A DNA stretch of 64,000 nucleotides from Serinus canaria. Taxonomy: Eukaryota > Chordata > Aves > Passeriformes > Fringillidae. Numbering within the stretch: position 1 is the stretch's first letter; the number at the start of each line of letters is the position of its first letter. The position numbers and the translations under genes were made by a program. Below the pieces are notes generated by a model that worked only from the letters and a program-made list of their open reading frames with translations, did not search any database and was not told the origin of the DNA. Location of the stretch: contig NC_066315.1 in the NCBI RefSeq assembly GCF_022539315.1, positions 121,291,374-121,355,373 of the forward strand. Direction: 5' to 3'. Shown piece after piece: positions 35,401-46,316 of the stretch.

Positions 35401-38400
35401 TATTAGCTTCAAGTACAACCCTGACAGAAGCACCCAAAGCTAAGGAAGAGCAGTTCCTAAATGTAATTACTCTTTTTTTTTTTGCAGAGTGATCTGTTAG
35501 ATGCAAGTATCTGAAAAATGATTGAAGATTATTTCACTCCACTTGTGTCCAAGATTTGCCAGTGTGTAGGTGAAGTCAAGGCTCTCTTGTATCTCTTTCT
35601 CACCAATCCTCTTTACCTGTGGTAATGATTTATCCTCAGGTGATTATGTGTCTCCTTTTCAAAGAGAAAATGGGACAGCTTACACTGCCCAGAGCTCTTG
35701 TTCCAAGATCTCCCCAGATTCTTTTGTCACCTACATTCAGCTCACATTTTGAGCCTATATATTCTTAATGAAAACGAAAATAGGAAATATATGATTTTGA
35801 AAAAAAAAACCCAGCCCACTTTTATTTTATAGCAGTACATATTGGTTCCATTTGTGAAGCTTCATCCCCATTTTTTAATCTGACATAGAGGGTAATGTGA
35901 TCAAATTGTCTGTCCATCTCTCAATCATGCCAATAACTTTGGAAGTCTTTGACCTGTTCAAGAAAATTTGACACTCACAGATAAATACATATAATTCTAA
36001 GTTCAAACAGTACCTATCCCATCCATATACATAACTCTTTGGACAGAAATGAGGTGTTGAGTCCAGCTCAGGGACACAACTGGAATTTTCACTGCATTTT
36101 TTCCCTGTGCAATCACTGATTCTGTTCGCAGTTTTGAAGAGTCTCTTAGCAATTTAGGCAAGATTTACAAATTCATACTTAGCACATCTACATACAATTT
36201 TGATGAAAGCATTGAACAAGCTTCTCTGTTCTATTTCAAGAGCCCTTTACATTTAGTTTTCACCACTTCTTCCGAAGCTATTTGCAGATAAAACTGGCTG
36301 AAATAATACAATCATATAGCATAGTCACAGTTATACCAGCTGAAGGTGTTTACCCACTGGTTGTAAAATCCTTCTAAAAACTTACAAAATTTCCCCTAAT
36401 TGCTACAAAAAGTATTCGACCATGGCAAAATAAATAAAAACTTCACTCAACTCATTAGATGAGTACAGAGGAAAGTGTACACTCACTGAAAATTGTAAAA
36501 TACTTATTTAAAAACCTCCAAACATGTTTATGATATCTTATAGCAGAATGATTTTCTATGCTCATGATTTTTAGGGAAAACCAAATGAAGGTGAGCAAAA
36601 ATCAGCAGAGATTTGGGTTCATCCTGAGTGGTCACCTGGATTGCGTGGCCAGGAACAAGGGATATTTTCTTCAGGGAACTATGCTAGATCATTGATACTT
36701 TTAACCAGCTAAAAATGTAGACAGGATTGCCCTTTAAGTTCATCTTCCAAAAGCATTGTGTGTGAAGATTTTGGAAGATTCCAGAAGATCTTATTTGAGG
36801 TTTTAGTACTTCTTTAAAAATGGTAAAACAAAGATCAGTATTACACTGAGTTGATGCGATGGGCCAATCTTCAGTTTTATTCAGTTTCATTCAGTTTTGG
36901 AATACATTCAAACAGTAGAAACATCACATCCTTACATATCTCTGTGTAAGATTTTATTCTAGCATAATGACAGTGGTTGGGAGTGACATAGTGCAAAGTT
37001 CTGTGATGTAATGTAACCAATGAAGAGAAATAGCTGCCTCCTGAGGACAATTCCAGAGCTCTGTATTAGGAGAGACATTTAAATGACATCTATTCACTCC
37101 ACTACACTACTCCAGTCCATTTATTGTAGCCAATTGTTGTTAGCAGTCTTGTATTTCACTGGCAAGCTCTTCAGAATACTGGTAGAGTTATAGAGATTCT
37201 AATACAAAAGAGTATTAACTTGTAAACCCTCTGTACTCCCTACACAGGAATCAACACAACTACTACTGTAAATAGTAACAATGGCACATAGAGGACTTGT
37301 ATTTAACAATGATAAAAATATTATTAGTAAGGATAAGAGTAACAAGTTCTCTCAATTCCTAATCATGCATTTGTGAGATAATCTTTTAACAACTTGTCTG
37401 GGCTGATTCTTAAGAGCAGCTACTGCTTCCTCTTCTGAGCAGAGTGACAAGAAAACGTAACCAAGATAACAGCAGAAGTCACACCTCCACGTCTGCTGAG
37501 GGACCTTTGTCTTCTAGAAGGCAGTCAAAACCTGAAATTCCCCTGCAGATGCTGAGAATTAAAACATGGCACCTTCAGACTTAATAGAGCCAATCTCAGT
37601 GACCTGTGCTACTGAAGTGATATTAAATACCTTTTGGTATCTCAGCATGGAGACCATTGTCTTAATTTTCTAATACTGTCAGATTCTATATTTACTGTAA
37701 TCAAAGGTCATTGGATAGTTTCATGCAGTTTTTTCTCCTTGGAAATCTGTTAGGTTTCCCATTTTTTTGGTTTTAAATGCCGAAAATATCAGTCCTAAAA
37801 CCAATAAAAAAATTAGTTCTTTGCGTCTTATCCTACTCCTAGTAATCTAAATGTAGAAATTCCAGGATAAGAATTTGGATGTAAGGCTCACTGCCTTAAG
37901 GTGTTGAATCTACCTAATTGTTTCACCTCTCTGAGCCTTAAAACACACAGAATGCCAACCCCAACCCATTTTTGTTTTAAATGAGACTGTTGCAGTATTC
38001 CCACCACTGTTCACTTGCGAGCACTCTTACTTGTTGATTTAGCACAAGGATCTAAGCTGCACTTTATTGTTCACCCTGCATACCCACTTGTGCAATTGCA
38101 CTCAGCTAAGCACAGTGTGGGTTTGTACCTAATATTAGTTGAGTGTAGCAGACAACTTAGAGTATGTGGCCTCTCAGCTCTGAAAGGCTAAATTGCAGCA
38201 AAAGAAAAGAAAGTATCTGAATGTCTCGAAACTAAATACTATTCATCCATATGACCAGGAAATTCTGAAGAAGTAAAGAAGATTTTGGATGCTTCACAGT
38301 GCAGGACTACTTTACTGACACGTACAAATAGTGATAGTCCAGAGGGGAACATGTAAATTGTCTTCCCAAAAAAGACATTGCCAGACATCGTAATGGCTTC

Positions 38401-38647
38401 TACTTTGCTTTTGTCATCTCTAAAAGATTATTTTAATTGAAGTAATGCCTTTTCTTTTCAATTTTCTAGGTTGCTTAATTTGTGTGGGATAGTGGATGTA
38501 GGTTTTGTGCCTTTCTTTATTTTCAAAAAGGAAACACCATGAAGGAAATTAAAAAAAAATTAAAAGTGAAATTGCTATAGAATTGATAAAACTGAATGAA
38601 AATCAGACATTTGGATATTTTTCCTCTGAGTTCTCCATTCAGATACC
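29476..38647. other. AT-rich sequence, no gene seen
   Basis: About 9 kb without a recognisable gene or transposon. A pyrimidine-rich tract lies at 34607-34688 (listed). The portion 31720-32170 has more CpG and fewer homopolymers than its surroundings and could be conserved non-coding sequence, which I cannot test. Open frames are short with no motifs. Confidence 0.5.
34607..34688 (+). repeat. Polypyrimidine (TTTC/TTTTCC) tract
   Basis: About 80 bases, almost all T and C, with TTTC units at the left and a T17-like run at the right, broken by a few A and G bases. Confidence 0.85.
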
Positions 38648-38742
38648 TTCTTTTTTCTTTTTTTTTTCTTTTTTTTTCTTTTTTCTTTTTTCTTTCTTTT
38701 TTCTTTTTTCTTTTTTCTTTTTTCTTTTTTCTTTTTTTTTTT
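38648..38742 (+). repeat. (TTTTTTC)n polypyrimidine tract
   Basis: 95 bases of pure T and C, with C mostly every six to seven bases. The pure pyrimidine strand with repeated symmetry can adopt triplex DNA. It produces long but meaningless Phe/Ser frames on the plus strand and Lys/Glu/Arg frames on the minus strand. Confidence 0.95.
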
Positions 38743-41027
38743 GTGAAATTTGGAATACTTTCCAATCATTGGATTTTTTTTTTCCTCTGACTCTCTTATT
38801 CTTTCATATTTTCTCCTACTGCTGGGGATTCAGTCTCATCTGGAGGAAGAAGGCATTGAGGTCAAGTTACAGCTTAAAGAGTGTTCAACCTCTGTTTCAG
38901 GGAAAAACAGAAAAAAGACCAAATAGTCCAAACAAATGCAGAAACTCATAAAGAATTATTTATAAGTAAAATAAATCCCTCCCATTCAGAAATGACAAAT
39001 TAATATTAGTGGAAAGAATATGCTTCTTCTTTAAAGGCAATTTAGATTTCCTTAAAGTTTAGATGGTAGACAATTCTAAATTTAACCATTTTCTTTGTAC
39101 ATAGTGGAATTTGGATTGAAATTAAAATCAGAATATTATTGAGCTCCAATAATCTCATAGAATACATCCTTTTTTAATCTTTGTTCTTAGCTGGCATTTT
39201 TTTGTGCTTATTAATGAATTTTTCCAGACATGTTTTCTTTATTTAGTGACTAAATTGTAAATTTTAAAAGCTTTTTTCCCTAATTTACAGAAGCAATTTC
39301 TTTTTAAGTTAATAGATATAGCAGAACATTTTGAGCTCAGAAAATTAACTGTACAATATAATGAATGATATTTCAAGAGCTAAGACAACATAATTTAAAA
39401 TAGTCAGCTTAAGATTCAGAAATATAATTTTGCTTTTGTTGCAGTTGAAAAATGAAGGTTTCTTTTATATACTGTATATCCCAGGATGATTTCAAAGCAC
39501 TTTCACTTAGAGAAGCTAGCTGCTATTACATATGAATTTTCAAAGCTTGCCAAGGCTTTGGAAGGAATGATGAAAATTACTATTGCACGACCTTCAGGTT
39601 TTCTTTGTTTCATAAAAGGCTAAGATAGCATTTTTGTCATTTTTCTTTCAGCTCAGGTCTTTCATCATAAATATCAAAGCATGCAATTATGCCTGCTCAT
39701 ATCCGACCGTATTCTGCCTGTTTTCTATCCATAGAGATGGTGTTCTCTTTAAGGCTACCTTTTTCTTTTGTTTTTCACAAATCTGAAAGAAGCCCTATGT
39801 TTTTGTCGAGTGCCATAAATTGTTCATGAAATGCATGTTGCACTGATTAAAAGAAGAAGAGTTGATTAAAATAGCTTTTATTCTTTTGTTCTAAGCAAAA
39901 TCTTAAAGTGATGTTCAAGTGTCAATCCTACCAGGATCATAGAAGAATGATTTGGCCTACAGGTGGAATTTTTAAATAGTGCTCATTGTAAAAAATAGGA
40001 CAATCTTCTATTAAAATCTCTAGTTTTATGCTAAATTATTCCTATTGTTCCTTTTAATTTGTCAGGTATAAGTTGTTGATTTGTCTGGTTTTGTGGTTTC
40101 ATGTGGCCAGATCATCAAAGTGCCCATAGTTGCTGTTGCCTGAATTAAGTCATAGTTGAAATATATATCTCAAAATTAGGATATTTCTGTGTCTTAAGTA
40201 CTTCAAATGAGCATCTGTTTGCTTTATTTGCATATTTACTGATCTATTCCAATTTATAAGGCATATTGGCATAACACAGGTGTTATAGTGTTATATCTGG
40301 CTGAAAGATCCATGTCTCATTTCCATCTGAATTTTTTTTTTTTTTTTTAATTTGGGCTTGGGTTTTTCAAGCTACTACCTTAAACACTAATAATGACTCA
40401 TACAGTAAAAATAATAAATTCCATTAACTGATGGAAGAAAAAAAAATCTTTCTTGAAAAACAGAACAGCAAACCTTTGCTATGGCTTGCAGGAACACACC
40501 TCCCCATTTTTGTTTATTAAGTTCAGATTTTTATCAAATTTACAATGACACAAGGAATACATTGTTTTCATCAACTTGAACTGTGCTGTCACATGAATGT
40601 GAACTTACTGGCTATGTCTTAAGTTAAATGTCAAGGGATATACATTTTCCACACAGAATAAAATTGATTTCAAGTTTCCTTTAATGGTGGTAGGGAAAAA
40701 AAGAAAAAACGACACTGTATTTTTAAAACAAGGAGAAATGGTCCAAAATCTGTTAATAAAAATGTGTTACCTAAATAGTAAAAGTGTTACTCACAGTACC
40801 TAACATAACAAGTATTTCTAACAATAATAATTTAAATGAAAAAAACCTTAATGTTTAGTATGATTTCCTGATGTAAAATGATAATAAAGTTATTAACATT
40901 GTTTTCAAAAAAGCTTAATTTCACTAAAAAGAACATTTAGGCATATTGCAATCCTCTTTAATAAAAAGGAAGAATCAAAAGGAAGAGGTTTTTAGAAGGG
41001 TTTCTTTTTTTTTTTGCAGGTAGCTTT
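38743..41027. other. AT-rich sequence, no gene seen
   Basis: No gene recognised. A T-run (about 40331-40349) and other short A/T runs are present. A CATAGAAGAATGATTTGG string at 39938-39955 resembles a CR1 end but is too short to call. Confidence 0.5.
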
Positions 41028-41067
41028 TGAAAAGTTCTTCCACAACATGTTGTGGAAGAACTTTTCA
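41028..41067. repeat. 40-bp perfect palindrome, no spacer
   Basis: The left arm 41028-41047 (TGAAAAGTTCTTCCACAACA) and the right arm 41048-41067 are exact reverse complements with no loop. The symmetry stops immediately outside. The right arm overlaps the start of the tandem duplication 41061-41152. Confidence 0.97.
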
Positions 41068-41152
41068 GCTTTACTCCCAGCAAAGTCACTCCAGCCATCA
41101 TAGTGGCTTTTTCAGTTTACTCCCAGCAAAGTCGCTCCAGCCATCATAGTGG
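41061..41152 (+). repeat. Tandem duplication, 46-bp unit, 2 copies
   Basis: The units at 41061-41106 and 41107-41152 are nearly identical. Both contain TTTACTCCCAGCAAAGTC, then A or G, then CTCCAGCCATCATAGTGG. They differ by one substitution and a one-base shift near the start. The first copy begins inside the right arm of the adjacent palindrome. Confidence 0.95.
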
Positions 41153-41415
41153 CTATATGTATCAATTCTGCAAAAGAAAGGGAGATGGCATTCACCAAGA
41201 ATGAATGAACAGAGTTCATTAATTCTTAAGACTTCTAAAATATTAATAGGACTTCCAAACACCGTTGCTTGCTTATGCAGCGTCCATTCAATTTGTTGTG
41301 AAGCTGAGATGATAGGTGGAAATTCTTACATGACTATATGTATCCTTCTTCCTAAATCAGAACCTGTACTTGTTTATTTTCCCACACTGAATTATGAGTA
41401 CGCTTAGAAATTAAC

Positions 41416-41801
41416 TGTGATGGTGTTTGCAGGGGTCTTAGGATGAGGGAAGAGACAAGAATCTTGACTCTGTGTTTCAGAAGGCTTGATTCATTATTTT
41501 ATGATATATATTATATTAAAAACAATACTAAAAGAATGGAAGAAAGGATTTTATCGAAAGGCTAGCTAAGAATAGAAAAGGAATAAATAACAAAAGTTTG
41601 CCTCAGACCGAAACAGTCTAGACAGATGGACTGTGATTGGCCATTAATTAGAAACAAACACATGAGACCAATCACAGATTCCCCCTGTTGCATTCTACAG
41701 CAGCAGATAATCATTGTTTACATTTTGTTCTTGAGGCCTCTCAACTTCTCAAGAAGAAAAAATCCTAAAAAAAGGATTTTTCATCAAACATGTCAGTGAC
41801 A
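41416..41801 (-). mobile_element. Solo LTR of a passerine-type endogenous retrovirus
   Basis: On the plus strand it reads TGTGATGGTGTTTGCAGGGG, TCTTAGGATGAGGGAAGAGA, ..., GTGATTGGCCATTAATTAGA, ..., GAGACCAATCACAG, and ends TCAGTGACA. I recognise this as an LTR common in passerine genomes, here in minus orientation. The minus-strand polyadenylation signal lies near 41490-41495, mutated from AATAAA to AATGAA, and CCAAT-type boxes are in the U3 half. It starts TG and ends CA. Flanks ATTAAC (41410-41415) and ATTAAT (41802-41807) fit a 6-bp target-site duplication with one change. The family name was not checked in a database. Confidence 0.8.
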
Positions 41802-43784
41802 ATTAATTACATTAAAAAATACCTGCAACATGATAAAGTGTCACGGAATCATAAGCAAAGCAGGTGCTGGAGAAAATTTTTAATGTCTGTAGCAACTGAT
41901 GGAGGATTTTGGCCTCTGCCTATCTGAAAACATTTGAAGCAACTTGGTCTTTACAGTGTGTCCATCAGCCAAAAACTGCATTTCAAACGTTAACCATCAG
42001 TAGTAAAGGGATCTTATACTGAATAACACATTAAAATACATCTTATTCTTGATCTATAATACTTGCATCCCCGAATACTTTGGAGTCTAATCACAAAGCA
42101 GTTGCTAAATATTAAATTTCTTTTTTAATTGGAAGAAACTCCTTAATCTACTTTGGCATTCCTTATGGTTACTATAGAATAGTAATGGCATAATTATTTT
42201 TTGCAGATTATAAATCTCTCTACCTATAAGCATATCATAATACATGCTGAAAAAATAGCTTCAAGTAATAAAAGTTTGGATTTGCCTTTGTTATGAAAAC
42301 CATAAAAATGGAATAAAAACTATGCAGAGTATTAATAAGATATTCTAAAGTATTCCCTTTTGCCAAAGATAGATACTATTAGAGACTGATGCAGGTGTGA
42401 TATTTATGATCAGGGCTAAAGAAGCCAGAGCTTTGTTAATAAAATAAAGCCATTATTACAAATTCACCATCTGTAAAGTATGGGTTCCAAGAAGCAGGCA
42501 AAATACTTCAAAGTTAGGGGTGAAAGCTTTACTTATTGCTTTCAGTATGGGCAACAAACTGGGAGAAAAAGTCTTGTTGAAACATGGTATAGTGGCAAAC
42601 AAAGAATAAAGCAATAGAGGATAACATAAATATTATCCATTATAAATTATAATGGTTGCTGGAACATCATGGCGCCAAAAGAACAAATTATGCTATGTAG
42701 TTTACAGAAATCAGAAAAAGGAGAGAGTCTTCCCATAAAATATATGTCAAGGAAAGGTGCCAGTGAAGGGGGTTCTTATGATGAAAATCTGCAGTGAAGG
42801 TTAGTTCACTAAAATAAGTGTATTTGAGTTGTATTGTATTGCTGACTTTAGGGGTAGGAAAAAATATTGAACGCTTAGAAAAAAAGAAGATCGAAGATAT
42901 AACTAACTTGTTATTACTGTTAATCACAATTTCTGATAATTAAATAGTATTAATTGACTATCTTAAACCAGTGCAGTGCCTTAACAATCCACATTTAAAG
43001 ATGTGTATCCTTTAAACCATTTCTTTCTAGGATTATGAATTGTAAAATCACACAGGAGAACTAAATTGGAAGTGATAATATACAGGAATTGTTTGAAAAC
43101 ATTGGGGCCACTAAACAGAAGTGACTGTGATAAAAATTATTTCAAAATTGCAGGAATACGACTCAAACAAAAAAACAAGTACTATGACATCAAATTACAG
43201 AGAGGATTTTTTCATTGTGTTTTCTGTTTCTTTTAATAATATAACTAGTCAAAATGACCCTAATATCAAACATAGAGAAAATTAAATTTTTACTCATGAT
43301 AGACATATGTTGACTGTGTTACAAAAGAATTATGGAAAGCATAACTTAGTACAGCAGATAACGTAAGACAAAAGTCAGTATCTGTAAATGGCAAAATCTG
43401 CAAGATTACTTGAGTCAAGCTGCTAAATCCTATCTTTTCGTTTAGAAAGAATCATAAATTCTGTCAGGCAAACATTTAAAATAGAATAAGAGAATAAGAA
43501 CACACACACACCCACATGCACACATAAAATTGCATATCCAGATACCAAAAGCAAAAAATTTATTGCTGAAGTATGAAGGAAACAAGAGGTATGTGTGGAA
43601 ATGTGTGGGTCTTCAGAGCTCTCAGGGGCTTGTGGGACAGACTGTGAGTGATAAGAACAGACTGATAAAACAGTTTCTTCCTTCCTGACAGCATTCATCT
43701 TAGGTCATACGCTATCTTCTTGAAAAGAAGAAAAGTTCTCTTCAAGAGGAGATCTTTTCTCAGTGTTATTCCTACTGTACCATT
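41802..43784. other. AT-rich sequence, no gene seen
   Basis: No gene or recognisable transposon. Short CA-rich stretch near 43500-43520. Open frames are below 100 codons without motifs. Confidence 0.5.
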
Positions 43785-44335
43785 ATTTGCAGATGTCTCA
43801 GTTTATGGGTGACACCCATCTATCTGATATGCTAAGGGAGAATGCCATCAAGAGGTACCTTGACAGGCTTCAGAAGTGGGCCCAGGTGAACCTCATGAAT
43901 TTCAGCAAAGCCAAGTGCAAGGTCTTTCACCTGGGTTCAGACAATTTGAATTATCAGGAAAAACTGAGGGATGAATGACTTGAGCACAGCCCTGCAGAGA
44001 AGGCTTTGGGAATAACAGTAGATGAAAAATTTGGCATGAGCCAGCCATGTGCACTTACAGTCCAGAAAGCCAACCATTTTCTCAGCTGCAAGAGGAGAGT
44101 GAGTGGGCAGTAGGTTGATGGAGGCGACTCTCCTCCTCTACTCCAATGAGATCCCACCTGGAATATTGTATCCAGCTCTGGGCATCCCAGTGCAAAGACA
44201 ACACAATCCAGAGGAGGACCACAAAAAAGATCAGAGTGCTGGAACACCACTCCTATGAAGAAAGGCTGAGTTGAGGTTGTTTAGCTGCAGAAGACAGGGC
44301 TCTGGGGAGGCCTTATTGTGTTTTTCTTACTCAAA
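43785..44335 (+). mobile_element. CR1 LINE, end of ORF2, 3'-truncated
   Basis: An open stretch encodes the CR1 ORF2 region downstream of the RT core: Y-L-D-R-L-Q-K-W-A-Q-V-N-L-M, then K-A-K-C-K-V-F-H-L-G, with upstream G-D-T-H-L-S recalling the motif C region. After a stop at 43976 the match goes on in the same and shifted frames (SPAEKxLGxxVDEKxxMSQxCAL, then a PHLEYCIQLWG-like part at about 44150-44190, then SYEERL). It stops near 44335 before the usual 3' UTR and octamer tail, so it is truncated at both ends. Confidence 0.9.
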
Positions 44336-44634
44336 ATAAATAAATAAACTAGGATCGGTGTCCAGAAAATAAATTGCTAGAAGAAGAAAGCTAAAATAGG
44401 AGTTTACCAGAGACAATAAATTTTCTCACAAATTCCCAATCAGGCCAAACTAGTCTCAGTCCTTGACTAATAGATTTTTTTAATCAGTGGCCGAGGATGA
44501 AAGAGGAATAGGATAGGAATACTATGAGTTTTAAGTAGGTCACCAAAAGTAATGTGGTTACCTCCAAGTACAATAAAGTAGTTTGTGACAGTGAATTAAG
44601 GCAACATACTTATATTCAAATGCAAAAATCATTG

Positions 44635-44657
44635 AATGCTTCATTGAATGAAGCATT
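44635..44657. repeat. Inverted repeat, 11-bp arms
   Basis: AATGCTTCATT, one G, then AATGAAGCATT. The arms are perfect. Confidence 0.8.
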
Positions 44658-45142
44658 AAAGCATCATGAAGAAGTCTGATGGAGGAGAAAACACAAAAGT
44701 AGCAGTACAATTTGGTGTGTAACTTAGGTAGTCTTATGAATGAGGCCATTCATATAATATCTTTTATAAAATGGTGCATAAGGAAGCCTGAATCCAGAGC
44801 ACTAATTTTGATATTCAACGGAGCATTAATCACGAGATCTTAAGTACAGAAAAGTAAAAACAAACAAACAAACAATATGAAATGTTATAAATAATCATAT
44901 GGCAATCCAGGGACTAGTTTTAGGAAATTTACTGCTAATTAAATAATTGGAATAATCTTCAATACTCTAAGATATTTTCAGAAGTATAGAGCCCCTTAGA
45001 TCTGTGCACTGGACAGTTGTTGCTGTGCTATATATTTCAGTGCATTTCTATAAAACACTGGAGAGCTGTGCTGGGACACTGTCAATGAACTGCCCAATCC
45101 TACATGCTGGCAGGATCTCCAGGATCACTTTGAAAAAACAAT

Positions 45143-45145
<3 letters not shown>

Positions 45146-45182
<37 letters not shown>
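45146..45182 (+). repeat. (TA)n microsatellite
   Basis: About 18 uninterrupted TA units. It generates spurious Tyr/Ile frames on both strands. Confidence 0.97.
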
Positions 45183-45184
<2 letters not shown>

Positions 45185-46223
45185 ATAAACTTGTAGGTTC
45201 AGAGAGCAAAGAGAAATTACTTAAGACTTGTGACAAGGAAAATCCTGGCTGGTTAGCAGAAACCTGTATCTACTAGAAGAATATTCTAGACCCTTATATT
45301 TGGCTTTTCTTCAGCCTTGAAGAGAGCAGATCAAGCAACAAGACTAACTAAAGGTTGCAGAAGTTAAACCTCACACTTGTAAATCTAGTTAATTATGATA
45401 TATATGTTTGTTTTTACAGCACATTTGGTGAGAGTCAAGCAGGAAGGGATACACATAAGTAAGATCCAGGTGTAAAGGCTGTAAAGGTCATTTTTACTTG
45501 ATTTTCAATTTTTAGTCAGTCAAGATTCTTTGGATCTTTCTGTACTGAAAACTACCACAAACCCTTCCTAAATGTATTTAGCTGTTCTTGGCCTAATCCC
45601 ATGGCAACTCATTTGTAACCATCCATTAAATTAGCATAGCACCTTTTACCCTTAAAATTCTACAGCTTACTATCTTAGACTAACCAAAGCTTTAGGAACT
45701 GTTAATTAGGAGTTACAGGACTTAATTAAGACAGATGGAGAAGAAGGTTCTTGAACATCATCTTCTGTTGTAACATGTATTTCTAAGTAAAATTGCTCTT
45801 GGTTTGTTAGAAATAACAGAATATATTGATTTGAGAATCTATATAGCACACAGAAAGAAAGATAATGAAGTTGACTTGCATGGGCTTTTTTGAAGTATGA
45901 AGCAGAAAAAAAATTTACTTATGTCCTGTAATTCAGGTAGTGTTACATAAAACAAGCAAACAATTTCCAAGATTTCTGACTGTGCAATTCAGCCTGCAGA
46001 ATCTTCAGTCTCTAGATATTTTCAGTGCACATGTATTAAAAGCATTTCTAAATATTAGGGTATCTTCCATCTCCTAGTGAGAATCCACTAAGAAGGAGGA
46101 AGACTGGATAAAGCTGCATTTTGATAAAAGGAAGCATTTTCAAAATATATGTCTTGAATAAAGTCCTTGTAAAGAAAAATGTGGCCAGTTTTTACCCTTT
46201 GTCAATGGATGAGGTATTATTGC

Positions 46224-46294
<71 letters not shown>

Positions 46295-46316
46295 CAGATA
46301 GATAGATAGATAGATA
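46224..46316 (+). repeat. (GATA)n microsatellite
   Basis: About 23 GATA units in one run, broken by a single GACA unit near 46294. The related sequence AGATATATGTAGATATATCA lies about 60 bases downstream. Confidence 0.97.

Larger units (their letters stand above)
44336..46223. other. AT-rich sequence, no gene seen
   Basis: No gene recognised. It holds a small inverted repeat (44635-44657) and a TA microsatellite (45146-45182), both listed. Confidence 0.5.

Noticed and set aside
38583..38951. Plus-strand 122-codon frame and overlapping Lys-rich minus frames
   Set aside because: They come from the polypyrimidine tract at 38648-38742, which has no stop codons on either strand.
39938..39955. 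CR1-like string CATAGAAGAATGATTTGG
   Set aside because: It recalls the reverse-complement CR1 tail, but only about 18 bases resemble it and the flanks do not continue as CR1.
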